Made by a program: the position numbers and the translations under genes. Shown piece by piece: positions 29,243-39,527 of a stretch of 64,000 nucleotides of DNA; within the stretch, counting starts at the first letter, position 1; every line of letters begins with the position of its first letter. The notes beneath the pieces are model-generated. The model saw only the letters and a program-made list of their open reading frames with translations, was not told the origin of the DNA and searched no databases. The stretch is taken from contig CAVXZK010000006.1 of assembly GCA_963766365.1 (NCBI GenBank), forward strand, positions 1 to 64,000. The letters are read 5' to 3'. The DNA comes from JALORV01 sp963766365 (GTDB taxonomy: Bacteria > Pseudomonadota > Gammaproteobacteria > Burkholderiales > Burkholderiaceae_F).

Positions 29243-30236
29243 AAGTTGTTATTCTGCACAACCAGGTCAGCAATGAAAGTACCCAGGACGAACTGGATGT
29301 GATCACACAGGTAAATGTTGTTTCACAGGTGTTAGGTGAATTGGATTATGAGCCGGTTGCCTTACCACTCTCACTCAACCTGCATCCGGTTATCGACCGT
29401 CTAAAATCACTCAAACCAGAATTTGTTTTTAATCTTGTGGAATCGATCGAGGGAGCCGGCCGGTTCATATATTTTGCGGCTGCCCTGCTTGATCAGATTC
29501 AGTTGCCTTACAGCGGATCCGGTACCGATTCATTGTATCTTACAACCAATAAACTTCTATCCAAAGCATGGATGCATTCCTACCGTATTCCAACACCTCC
29601 ATGGACAACGATTGGGGATTTAGCCCGTGAAGCATTTAAGTTTAAGCCACCTTATATTGTTAAACCGGTTTGGGAAGATGCGTCGGTTGGACTGGATGAC
29701 ACATCCGTATTTTCCGATAAAACAGTTTTTATCCAATCATTAAGGACAGAATAAAAACTTCAGGTGATTTGTTTGCCGAGACCTATATACCTGGTCGGGA
29801 ATTCAATATTTCCATTCTGGCCGGATAGAAAACACCTCAGATTTTGCCGGTTGCCGAAATTGAATTCGTCGATTATCCTGAGAACAAGCCCAGAATCGTC
29901 GACTACCGGGCAAAGTGGGAAGCAGATTCATTCGAATACCAACATACTATACGTCGCTTTGATTTTCCCCGGGAAGATGAGCATCTCCGCTCAGAATTGA
30001 ATGCGATCACCCTCAAATGCTGGAGAATCTTCAACCTGCATGGATATGCACGGGTTGATTTCCGGGTTGACCAGAACGGAAAACCCTGGGTACTGGAGAT
30101 CAATGCGAATCCGTGCATCTCTCCGGACAGTGGTTTTGTCGCAGCCGCCGAACAGGCCGGTCTCAATTTTAAAACCGTTATTAAACGGATTATTGAAGAT
30201 ATACCCGGAATGAATCTGACCGGGAAAAGGCGTTAA
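29215..30236 (+). CDS. ATP-grasp ligase, D-Ala-D-Ala ligase-like (second copy), frameshift and in-frame TAG
   Basis: This is a second ligase of about 340 residues. It has HNQVSNESTQDELDVI near the N-terminus, FNLVESIEGAGRFIYFAAAL, ATP-binding PPYIVKPVWEDASVGLDDTS, AETYIPGREFNISIL, and the terminal metal site ARVDFRVDQNGKPWVLEINA. One base is missing at GG 29744-29745, and a TAG codon at 29826-29828 interrupts the frame between ILAG and KTPQILPV; downstream codons stay in the same frame, so that lesion is a substitution (or a paired indel). ATG 29221 is an alternative start. It overlaps the first ligase gene by 28 bases and is followed after 2 bases by the GNAT gene. It may be a pseudogene if the lesions are real. 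Confidence 0.72.
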
Positions 30237-30238
30237 CC

Positions 30239-30937
30239 ATGTTTCGTATCAGACGCGTTTATGATGATCATACCACCCAGAACAAAGAGATCATCTCCCA
30301 GGTTCAGGAGATCATCGGAAACCAATTTAACGGTATATCTCCGGAGACCATTGCCAAACTACCGGAGCAGTTGCGCAATCCGGTAAAATACCAATACCGT
30401 TCGGTGCTCCTTATTGCCGATGATGGAAAGAACATGGTTAAAGGTTTTGCCTTATTACACCATGCACCGGATCTGCATTTCTGTTTTCTCGATTTTATTT
30501 CTGCTGCTACCCATGGCACCGGCCGCGGTATTGGCGGAGCACTTTATGATAATGTTCGTGAATTTGCCCGCGAACAAAGTGTTATAGGCATGTTCTTTGA
30601 ATGTCTGCCGGATGAACCGGCTTTGTGTAGCAATACAGAGGTATTAAGACAAAATATGGCCCGCTTGCGTTTTTATGAGCGATATGGCGCACGGCCGATC
30701 ATCAATACGGCTTATGAAACACCGGTAAGTGAAAAAGATACCTGTCCACCCTATCTGGTCTTTGATAATCTCGGCCTGCACAGATTACCGGGAAAAAAGC
30801 AGGCCCGTGCAATAATCCGCGCTATTTTGGAACGCAACTATGGTGACTTGTGCCCGCCGGAATATATTCAGAAGGTTGAAAAATCGATTGTTGACGATCC
30901 GATCCGCCTGAGTCCGTTCCGGTATCTCAAAACATAA
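30239..30937 (+). CDS. GNAT-family N-acyltransferase (first copy)
   Basis: The 232-residue protein has a GNAT core: HFCFLDFISAA as strand beta4 and the acetyl-CoA loop THGTGRGIGGALYDN (R/Q-x-x-G-x-G/A), followed by FYERYGARPI near the C-terminal strand. The last 70 residues extend beyond the usual fold. It follows the second ligase by two bases and probably transfers an acetyl (or other acyl) group from CoA to an amine. The beta-lysine N6-acetyltransferase AblB is also a GNAT, so acylation of beta-lysine or its peptide is plausible but not shown. Confidence 0.75.
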   Translation: MFRIRRVYDDHTTQNKEIISQVQEIIGNQFNGISPETIAKLPEQLRNPVKYQYRSVLLIADDGKNMVKGFALLHHAPDLHFCFLDFISAATHGTGRGIGGALYDNVREFAREQSVIGMFFECLPDEPALCSNTEVLRQNMARLRFYERYGARPIINTAYETPVSEKDTCPPYLVFDNLGLHRLPGKKQARAIIRAILERNYGDLCPPEYIQKVEKSIVDDPIRLSPFRYLKT

Positions 30938-30973
30938 ATTGGCAGAAAAAGGGATCTTTCCGCAGCGGAAAAA

Positions 30974-31998
30974 ATTTTACTGGTTGTCAATGACCGTCAT
31001 GACATTCACCACGTCCGGGAACGTGGATATGTGGAGTCACCAGTACGCATAAAATCAATTTTCAAGGATATTGAATCATCAGGTCTGTTCGAAAAAAGGA
31101 CACCACAGAGATATGGTGAACAATATATCACAGCGGTTCATGATCCGGAATATGTTACATATCTGCGAAAAGTATGTGACAATGTGCCGCCAAACAAATC
31201 GATCTATCCCTATGTTTTTCCGATTCGTAATACAGCCCGCCCACCAATTGATCTTCCGGTTCGAGCGGGATATTATTGTATCGATACATTTACTCCGTTA
31301 AATCACAATGCTTATCTGGCAGCAAGACGGGCGGTTGATTGCGCACTAACTGCGCTCAGGCCATATTTACAGGTCGTTGCTGGCTTATGCACTGGTCCGG
31401 CCGCCAGGTCACCATGCTGAATACCGGGCTTTTGGCGGATTTTGTTATTTTAATTCGGTGGCAGTAGCAGCCCATTATCTGAGTAAATATTGCCGGGTTG
31501 CTGATCCTTGACATTGACTACCACCACGGAAACGGCCAGCAGGATATATTTTATCAACGCAATGATGTACTGACTATTTCGATCCATGGACATCCAAGAT
31601 TTGCCTATCCTTATTTCACCGGATTTAAGGATGAGAACGGAGATGGTGCCGGTAAAGGTTATAATGTCAATTATCCGTTGCCCGAAAAGATCGATGGTGA
31701 GCAATATCGCGAGATACTGATACAGGCCATTCGTCGTGTGGAAAGGCATAGACCAAGATATCTGGTTATTGCCCTGGGCCTGGATACGGCCAAGGGTGAT
31801 CCGACCGGCACATGGTTTCTGAATGCCAAGGATTTTGAACAAAATGGAAAACTCATCGGAACAATCGCGATTCCAACACTGGTTGTTCAGGAAGGTGGAT
31901 ACCGGGTGCGATCGCTTGGAACCAATGCATATCATTTTTTTAAGGGATTATGGAACGGATTCTATCATAAGGCAGATCCGCATCAAAAAAGGAAATAA
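30974..31998 (+). CDS. Histone-deacetylase/acetylpolyamine-amidohydrolase family protein, two frameshifts
   Basis: Reconstructed, about 340 residues belong to the zinc-dependent arginase-deacetylase fold: early NDRHDIHHVRERGYVESP, then AVHDPEYVTYL, ALVRPPGHHAEYRAFGG, ILDIDYHHGNGQQDIFY (metal-binding Asp-x-His), SIHGHPRFAYPYFTG, LGLDTAKGDPTGTW and VVQEGGYRV. Extra bases at 31382-31383 and 31502-31503 break the frame; the middle piece (about 31384-31501) lies in a different frame from both ends. No ATG is visible at the expected start, so the position given (30974, at KILLVVND) is approximate; one may have been lost to an error. The enzyme would remove an acetyl group from an N-acetylated amine. 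Being between two GNAT genes, it suggests a protection/deprotection step. Confidence 0.75.
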
Positions 31999-32002
31999 AT
32001 TA

Positions 32003-32497
32003 ATGCATAAATTTGAAATTGAATACCGTGAAAATGTAATACCCGGTGATGCACAAAATGTACGGGATATTGTAAATTCAACCGGATTTTTCTCTCAGGA
32101 TGAGATAAATATCGCGGTTGAACTGGTAATTGAACGTTTACAAAAGGGGCTGGAAAGCGGGTATTACTTCAGATTTGCAGAGATAGATGGACAAACCATC
32201 GGCTACAGTTGTTTCGGTCCTATTCCGGCCACCCGTTACAGCTATGATCTGTACTGGATTGCTGTTCATGATAACTGGCGCGGAAAAGGTATTGGTCGAC
32301 AAATACTGGAAGCCAGTGAACAGGCGATAAAGAATCTCGGTGGGCAACGTATATATATCGAAACTTCCGGACGTGAACAATACCAACCCACCAGGGCCTT
32401 TTATCTGTCATGCAATTATACAGAAGAAGCGCACCTGGAGGATTTTTATGCTCCGGGTGATGCCAAATATTTTTATGTGAAAACACTCGGCAGATAA
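32003..32497 (+). CDS. GNAT-family N-acetyltransferase (second copy)
   Basis: The 164-residue protein is a compact GNAT: RFAEIDGQTIGYSCFGPIP, DLYWIAVHDNWRGKGIGRQI (acetyl-CoA loop), RIYIETSGREQYQPTRAFYL and CNYTEEAHLEDFYAPGDAKY. ATG 32003 is four bases after the amidohydrolase stop and uses AAAAGGAAAT at its end as ribosome site. The YDLYWIAVHDNWRGKGIGR segment is typical of a GNAT group often found beside ATP-grasp genes. It ends the operon. The substrate is unknown. Confidence 0.78.
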   Translation: MHKFEIEYRENVIPGDAQNVRDIVNSTGFFSQDEINIAVELVIERLQKGLESGYYFRFAEIDGQTIGYSCFGPIPATRYSYDLYWIAVHDNWRGKGIGRQILEASEQAIKNLGGQRIYIETSGREQYQPTRAFYLSCNYTEEAHLEDFYAPGDAKYFYVKTLGR

Positions 32498-32798
32498 TAA
32501 TTATTATAGGATACCTTAGCGTTTCGCAGAAAAATATTTGGTTTTTATCGGCTCACACTCTTCATTATGGGGATTGTATCTTAAAATAACGACCCTTTCC
32601 TAATCACCATTTACAAACACTTTGCATCAGACAGACGGACAATAAAATATATACCGCTTATGTTCTGCTTTTGGCTCATACTTTTGACAAAACATTGATA
32701 ATCTATTTATACAAGTATGACAATATGCCGGCAACTTCCCTGTAATTTCATTCGGAAATCTCAATTGAGCTGTTGTTTATATCAGTGGAGTACTTATC
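32498..32798. other. Intergenic region before the radical SAM gene
   Basis: Three hundred bases without a gene. It contains a candidate promoter (32684-32712) and no clear terminator for the GNAT operon. Confidence 0.45.
32684..32712 (+). promoter_or_regulatory. Candidate sigma70-type promoter for the radical SAM gene
   Basis: TTGACA (32684-32689) is followed after 17 bases by TTATAC (32707-32712), or after 18 by TATACA. The coding start is 86 bases downstream. Confidence 0.35.
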
Positions 32799-34121
32799 AT
32801 GAAAAAAAATTTAAAATTTCTCCTGATTAATCCAACGGCACCTTGCTGGCGTGTTGAACCGGGTCAAAGACCGGCGAAACGCACCCGGATATTTCGATAT
32901 TCCATGCTCTCCAGCCTCTATGTTGCCGCAGCATTGCCCGCAAACGTCGAGGTACAGATTATTGATGAAGAAATCGAGCCAATCAATTTTGAAAGCGATG
33001 CAGATTTGATCGGAATTTCGTTTATGACCTATAATGCGCCACGCGCATACGAAATCGCCGATAAATTTCGCGAGAGAAAAGTAAACCTGTAATCGTTGGT
33101 GGTTATCACCCCACATTTATGCCAGAAGAAGCCATCCAACATGCCGATGCGGTTTGCATTGGAGAGGCTGAAACGAATGTTCCAAAGATGATTGAGGATT
33201 TTTACAACGGAGGATTAAAACCTTTTTATAATAATTGTTTGATTGATCTTTGCGCATTACCGATTCCTGACCGCGGTTTACTGAAAGACAGATCGTATGC
33301 CATTGTTGATGCCTTACAGGCAACCCGAGGTTGTAATCATCAGTGTCGGTTTTGTTCCATTTCTACGTTCTTTAATCAACAGTTTCGGATGCGACCTGTT
33401 GAAAAAGTGGTTGCTGAGATAAAAGAACTCGGAAAATACCTTCTGTTCATGGACGATAATCTTACGCTTGATCCTAATTATGCAAAAGCCTTATTCCGGG
33501 CCATGATTCCCTTAAACAAGCGTTGGTTCAGCCAGGCAAGTATCACCATTGCCGATGATCCGGATCTGATGACACTTGCTTATCGTAGCGGGTGTCGCGG
33601 TCTGTTCATCGGTTTCGAATCTGTCGGACAAGCCAGCCTTACCAGCTGGCATAAAAACATGAATCGGGTTTCAGATTATGAAGGGGCGATAAAGAATATT
33701 CACAATCATGGTATTGCAATTTGCGCAGGTATCGTCTTTGGCAATGACTATGATGAAGCGGATATTTTTGAAAAAACCACTGCTTTTTTGCGGCATAATC
33801 ATATCGATGCCCTACAGGCAACAATTCTGACCCCTTTTCCAGGTACGCCGCTATTCAAAGAACTTGACCGGGAGGGACGTATCACGGACAAAAATTGGGA
33901 TCACTACGACTTTAATCATGTGGTGTTCAAACCAAAAAATCTAAGTCCATCCCACTGATAAATGGACATTCAGATGTGCTAAAAAAATTTTATTCCGCCC
34001 GGGAAATGACAAGGAAAATTCTGACCGACTAAAATATCTGAATCTGGCAACAATTACCAGGGCATCCATTCCGTTGAACATGAGTTATCGTGTGAGGTTA
34101 AAAGCGAATTGTACGTTTTAA
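32799..34121 (+). CDS. B12-binding-domain radical SAM protein, three frameshifts
   Basis: Reconstructed length is about 441 residues. The N-terminal 150 residues look like a cobalamin-binding Rossmann domain (FLLINPTAPCWRV, VQIIDEEIEPINF, DLIGISFMTYNAPRAYEIA, VIVGGYHPTFMPEEA), although the usual DxHxxG histidine motif is missing. The radical SAM core has QATRGCNHQCRFCSIS near residue 175 and LFMDDNLTLDPNYAKAL; LTPFPGTPLF and FKPKNLSP are typical of the B12-radical SAM subgroup. Single bases are missing near 33083-33085, 33951-33953 and 34024-34030. GGAG stands nine bases before ATG 32799. Its substrate is unknown. The last codons run into the convergent PilZ-like gene. Confidence 0.78.
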
Positions 34122-34501
34122 TGAATACGGGGATCAGGTCCCTTTTTTTCCATTGTCGTGATAAGCGATTTTAAGGTTTGATAATTTTCCATGGAATTGT
34201 ATTTATCCAGGGTGCTGAAAGGAAAAAATTTTATAACGACAAAAAATCTATTTTGTATCTCTCCGGCTTCTTCGGTGCGAACCACATACCCTTTGAGTTC
34301 ATTGATATCGACATCACCTGTTTGGAGATCAAAGATCACTTCCTGTTCCGGATGAAAGGCCTTTTGCGCGACAAACCGTGCACTGTTATAAGAAAAATCG
34401 ATCAGCGCATGTTCGGTTTTTCGACCGCGTTCAGCATGCAAACGTAATCCGCCATCCGGTGTTTTAAATCTTCTTGCACTTCTGCGGTCATTATTATACA
34501 A
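34118..34501 (-). CDS. PilZ-like domain protein
   Basis: The 127-residue protein begins NDRRSARRFKTP, an Arg-rich N-terminus like the RxxxR cyclic-di-GMP site of PilZ domains, followed by beta strands (ALIDFSYNSARFVAQKAF, VIFDLQTGDVDINELKGYVV) and RFFVVIKFF. The second PilZ motif (D/NxSxxG) is degenerate here (DFSYNSA). The start is a TTG at 34501 with no clear ribosome site. It overlaps the radical SAM stop by four bases, end to end. Loss of the consensus means cyclic-di-GMP binding is uncertain. Confidence 0.6.
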   Translation of the reverse strand: MYNNDRRSARRFKTPDGGLRLHAERGRKTEHALIDFSYNSARFVAQKAFHPEQEVIFDLQTGDVDINELKGYVVRTEEAGEIQNRFFVVIKFFPFSTLDKYNSMENYQTLKSLITTMEKKGPDPRIH

Positions 34502-34580
34502 AGCGCACTACCCTAAGTTGAATTTTACCATAATATTACATATGGATCACGAAAAATTCGTGATGGGTATCACGGTTTGA

Positions 34581-34946
34581 TTAGTGATAAATTTTACTAA
34601 GATTACCCAGCCGGCTGAGGTTTTTTGGTGTGTTATATTCTCGTCTGGAGCCATAGGGTGCGAACTGCACCCCTACTTTATGCAGTCCTGAGGTTTGATC
34701 GGCCTGAATCCATCTTACCTGACCACGCAGGATCAGATTTTTTTGTCCTGGAATGCGAATTTTGACTTTAATTTTGTCTTCCAGTTTTACCGGATAGGAT
34801 ATGGTAAATCCGGCACCACTTTTACTGATATCAAGCAAGGCACCCGGTCCGATATATTGATTGAAGAAAGTGAACCCGGAATCATTTTTATATTTAACCA
34901 AACCTGCCGGAATTCTGAGACGTATTTGCGTTCGTTTATCTTCCAT
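34581..34946 (-). CDS. PilZ domain protein
   Basis: The 121-residue protein has the PilZ layout: basic N-terminus (EDKRTQIRLRIPAGL), the motif DISKSGAGFTIS (DxSxxG), then KIKVKIRIPGQKNLILRGQVRW and HKVGVQFAP. Such small proteins bind cyclic-di-GMP and act on surface, motility or secretion targets. The start ATG 34946 has AGGAAAA farther upstream than usual. Together with the HD-GYP protein encoded at 15501-16571, this points to cyclic-di-GMP signalling. Confidence 0.8.
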   Translation of the reverse strand: MEDKRTQIRLRIPAGLVKYKNDSGFTFFNQYIGPGALLDISKSGAGFTISYPVKLEDKIKVKIRIPGQKNLILRGQVRWIQADQTSGLHKVGVQFAPYGSRREYNTPKNLSRLGNLSKIYH

Positions 34947-35107
34947 ATATTTTGATTTTCCTGAAGATATAGAGAAACCAAGACTCTTATAGAATCGGAG
35001 TAAAATGTTGATCCTTTAGTGATTTTATGAGATATAAAGGATTGTATAAAATGATTCCATTACAGATAAGAATTATTGATAATCAGAGGGAATATAGGTG
35101 AGAATAT

Positions 35108-35142
35108 AAAAAAAAGCGCCGGGTGATCACACGCGACGCTTT
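35108..35142 (-). terminator. Terminator of the cold-shock gene
   Basis: AAAGCG pairs with CGCTTT around a partly paired inner stem and ATCA loop; the minus strand then runs into eight T. It lies 19 bases after the stop codon. Confidence 0.65.
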
Positions 35143-35160
35143 GGGGAAGATCAGGACATG

Positions 35161-35376
35161 TTATTCGGTAACTTTTGTCAAATTTGTTGCCTCCAAACCT
35201 TTACGACCCTGTACAACTTCAAACTCGACTTTTTGTCCATCCTCCAGGACACGATAACCGTCGCCTTGGATAGAACTGTAGTGAACAAATACATCTTCGC
35301 CATCTTCACGGTTGATAAAGCCGTAACCCTTCTTGGCATCGAACCACTTGACCGTGCCCACTTCGCGTTCTGACAT
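35161..35376 (-). CDS. Cold-shock domain protein (CspA family)
   Basis: The 71-residue protein is a complete cold-shock domain with both nucleic-acid-binding motifs: KWFDAKKGYGFINRE (RNP1, KGYGFI) and DVFVHYSSI (RNP2, VFVHY). It would bind single-stranded RNA and DNA and act as an RNA chaperone. ATG 35376 has GGAGAG eight bases upstream. There are 158 bases to the next gene upstream, which is transcribed in the same direction, and it has its own terminator. The long leader may be regulatory, but no cold-box motif was recognised. Confidence 0.93.
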   Translation of the reverse strand: MSEREVGTVKWFDAKKGYGFINREDGEDVFVHYSSIQGDGYRVLEDGQKVEFEVVQGRKGLEATNLTKVTE

Positions 35377-35534
35377 AATACAAACTCTCCAAAATGATTA
35401 AAACTTTACAATTAAACCTATGTACCCCGTGCACATACGATTTTAATGTAAATATTATTGTTTATTTTTACAATAAAATAAATATCATTTTTAGAGATCT
35501 GCTGTATACCCCAATTGACCTCTGGTGAACATGA

Positions 35535-38500
35535 TTATTGTTTTACTTTGATGACCACAAAAGTGACATCGTCGTCCGGATCAACATCATTCACCCAGGC
35601 AGAACCATCGTTTTTGAGATAATTGATGATTTCTTCGGGCTCCCGGTCGGCAATTTCCTCAAATCTGTTACGGACCCGTTTATACCCATACATTTCCTCT
35701 GCATCATTTCTTAATTCCGGCAGTCCATCACTCATCAGCATGATCGTATCACCGGGATTTAGCCTTGTTTCCCTGATCTCATAGGGAAACCTATCCATGG
35801 TTCCGAGCGGCATTCCTTTGATCAGATGTTCCTCAACGAGTCTGTCCTGCCGGCGAAATATGAAAACCGGCGGCATGCCGGCGGCTGAAATCATCATCTT
35901 ATCGTTATTTATTTTGAGCATGGTCATACACATTGAGAGCTTATCAAAATTCATGTGTTTAATACAGCGGGTTATCTCCTGAAAAGAATAAAGTATATCC
36001 GGATTGGGGGCATAACTGCTGAAAAGGGATTTTGCCGTGGTCACCATCGTTCCCGCCTTCATACCGTGTCCTGTGGCATCACCGATTACCACGGTGAGTG
36101 TTCCATCCATGCTGACATGAAAATCGTAATAATCCCCCCCTACTTCTGTAGCGGTTTTCATATAAACGGCGATATCCAGATTCGGTAATTTTGGTAATTC
36201 CCGGGGTAGCATCGATAGTTGCAGCATGCGGGCTTCTTCGAGTTCTTTTGTCTTCCGGTCACTTTCTGTTTCTGCCAGCTGTGCGCGTAATTCGGCTTCT
36301 TTAATGGCGGCCGAATTACGTTCTCGTAAAATAACACGCCGTCTCTGGATCCGGTCGATACCAAAAACCAGACCGGCAAACAGAACAAAATACCCAATAT
36401 AGGCCCAGGTGGTAAACCACCAGGGTGGTTCGATGGTAATTTTGATTGATCTGCCTTCGTTGTTCCAAATACCATCGCCACTCGCTCCCTTTACACGAAA
36501 AACATATGTTCCGGGATCCAGATTTGTATAAGAAGCATAATTTCTGTCCGTTTTGACCCAGTGATTACTAAATCCTTCAAGCTCGATAGGACATTTTATT
36601 TTTTTCCGGACGGGAAAAATGGATGGTAGCAAAGTCGAATGACAGGTCGTTAAGTGAGTAAGGCAGGTTCAATTCTTCCATCGCAAGGATACTTTTTTCC
36701 AATTGTACACCCGCTGAATCGGTTTTTAGTGAAATATCCGATATCTTAAGATCATGGATCACAATGTCCGGCCTGGTCGGATTTATTCTACCGGGATAGA
36801 ACGTATTTATTCCATCGTTTCCACCGATAATCAATTCACCATCCGAATTACGCCAGCAGGCGGGACTGGAACTATAGCCAATCAATCCATCCCGGGTATC
36901 AAAATTTACAAAATTCCATTTATCCTGCGGCGCATATTTATTCAGTTTCGAAAGCCCACCCGAAGTACTGATCCAAAGATTCCCTTCCAAATCCTCTATC
37001 AGCGCATTGATCACATTGCTTGCCAGTCCATCCGATTGATCAAATTTTTGAAATGTTTCATGCTCAGGATCAAACTGGAGCAGTTTATTTGCCGTTGCCA
37101 CCCAGACATATCCTTCCCGATCTTCCAGAATGTAAGAAATGTAATTGTTTGCAGCGAACTGATTTCTTGGATCGTAGTTATACTGCTTAAAAGAACCGTC
37201 GGACAGATCGTACTGGAAGAAACCGTTTTGCGTCGACCCTATCCACACGACATTATGGTATCGTTTGCTGATTTCGATAAACCGCCCAACCTCCATGGGC
37301 ATATATCCCAGCTGTGCAATCTTTTGCTCATTCAATACATGTATGGATTCGAACTCAGATGCACTTAACGGAAGGACCTGAATACCCCACCAATCTGAAT
37401 CCGGCGGTGCTGCAACGTTCCAGTTACCATAGGAATGGCCGACATCAGAGATATAATTCAGCCTGTATTCACCCGCCTTTAATTCCAGACATTCAATTGC
37501 GATGCGGTTTTTGAATCCACCGCCATCGTTAAACGTCCGTGAGAGATCATCCATGGTCCAAATTATGCCGCCTGTATTATCACGGATTGCGCCAAAATCA
37601 AATATCCCGCGGTTACCCTGGATCATACGCCCTTCCCCGAGGCAAACGATCATAACCTGCTGATCAGATTCCAATGTAAATTTTTCCTCAAGATTTGCCG
37701 CTTCGCCCACTTTCATAATTTTTGAAATCGGATTACGTGATTCAAGGATCTGTTTTATGTTTTTTCTGAGCTCCTTATCGAAGGGTTTATTCATGATCGT
37801 CGGTAACAGGGAAAATGAATTGGTACGGGCTTGGTAGCGTTCTATGCCATACCTGGATGCCATCCAGACATTATCCATCAGATCAGAGGTCATCATGTTC
37901 ACGACATATCCCGCAGTTTTCCCTTGGTGAGGTGAGTCGATCGGTAAAACTCGCCCGCTTTTATCTATCGTATTGAGACCTCGATTATTGTAGGCAAACC
38001 ATATGACATCATCACGATCAGCAATCATACATCTGATATCCACAGCATCACCGTTAGCCGGATCAGAGGGGAGTCTCAGGTCCATTTTTTTTGATCTTTT
38101 ATTGTTCAGATCAAACTGATACAGACCTTCGTTTCGGGTTCCAATAATAATATTGGATTTATGCTGCATTCCCGCGATGGAAGTAACGATGTTCGACCCG
38201 GCACCGGAATGATCCTCTGTAAAAAGTTTATAGAACTTAAAAGGTTCTCTCAGTGGGTCAAACTTTATTAGGCCGGATCCCAGCGTACCGATCCAGATTA
38301 TACCATACCTGTCTTTGTACATTCTCAGAATGACGTCCCGACCACTGCCATCCCTGATAATATCTCCCAGAATATATTTGCGCACCTCACCGGATTTATA
38401 ATCCAGACGGAACAGACCCTGCGAGTAGACACCGACCCAGAGATTATTTTCATTATCTTCCACAATTCCCATCACCACATCATAATTGGTCGGATTGGGA

Positions 38501-39297
38501 GAAGAGCTGAAAATATCAAATTCTTCCGTTGTATAATAGGTAGGTGAGTATTTTATCAGTTTGCTATTGCCGCCAAACCAGATATTTCCGGATTTGTCCT
38601 CATAAATTCTGGCAATCTCATTGGGACTGTAATTTGCTTTGATATAATATGGCTGAAACATATTAAGTTTTTCATTGTAAATCTTTATGCCGTTGCTGTA
38701 GTCGGTCGTGATAATATTACCATTCTTCAGTTCGATAATCTCGTACATCTCACCCCAGCGGGTAGGTGTATTGGTGGAATCCAGGCCAATATGTTCAAAC
38801 CGCCCTTTTGTCTTTTCATATTTCTGGACCCCATGATTGGTCGTCGTAAACCAGATATTGCCCTTTGTATCTTTCAGTGCGCCAAAAAAGTCCGAAACAT
38901 TTCCAATACCCTGTCTGTCGATGGGAAAATTCTTAAACGTATCATTTTTAGGATCATAACGGGCCACGACATTTCCGAAACACGATATCCATAAATACCC
39001 TTCATTATCCTCTATCATAGCTGCTACGATATCGCTTGCAATGGATGTGGAATCGGAAGGATCGTTCTTAAAGACCTTTATATCATACCCGTCATACCGG
39101 TTTAGTCCGTCCAATGTGGAAATCCACATAAAACCGTATGAATCCTGATAAGGGTAAAACGCTTCATTATTGGACAGACCTTCATTTACCGATATATTTT
39201 CGAACAGATAATCTTTTTGGCCAAGTACGGTCCCGGTCATGCCGGTCATCAGAATTATCAGGAAACTGAACGAATATACTTTTGTGCGATATTTCAT
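35535..39297 (-). CDS. Beta-propeller sensor with SpoIIE-type PP2C phosphatase domain, one frameshift
   Basis: The joined frame has 1253 residues from ATG 39297. A signal peptide comes first (FLIILMTGMTGTVLGQ). Two-component-regulator propeller repeats follow (for example GLNRYDGYD, DKSGNIWFGG, DREGYVWVATANKLL), then a Y_Y_Y domain ending near ITIEPPWWFTTWAYI, one transmembrane helix (about residues 950-975), a coiled-coil linker and a PP2C domain (GGDYYDFHVS, IGDATGHGMKAG, LMSDGLPE). Signals outside the cytoplasm would thus control a Ser/Thr phosphatase rather than a kinase, probably an anti-anti-sigma pathway. Between propeller halves (about residues 505-675) lies an unexplained beta-rich insert. 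An extra base near 36584 breaks the frame inside Y_Y_Y. Confidence 0.85.
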
Positions 39298-39527
39298 TTT
39301 GCTGTCAACCTGTATGTTTAAATGATAATGATGTGTTCTGCAATCCATATCTGTAGAGACTGATTATCCAGGGCAGAAAAAACTATCTTGGATCCGAACT
39401 ATTTAATTCAGGTATCATAAGCGGTAAATGCCTGAAAAATAATGGTTACCGGTATCAATGGGGATAAACGATAATTTTGGAAATTAAATTTCTGAGGGTG
39501 TTTATAGACTAAGAATTCTGGTCCCGA

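Noticed and set aside
29826..29828. In-frame TAG in the second ATP-grasp gene as a pyrrolysine codon, given a lysine-related pathway
   Set aside because: It is a single TAG in a gene that has another lesion 80 bases away. There are no pyl genes in the window, and the position is not a known catalytic site. Error or decay is simpler.
31031..31420. The amidohydrolase as two separate short genes
   Set aside because: The missing middle, including the PPGHHAEYR metal site, is present in another frame between them. One gene with two extra bases explains all parts.
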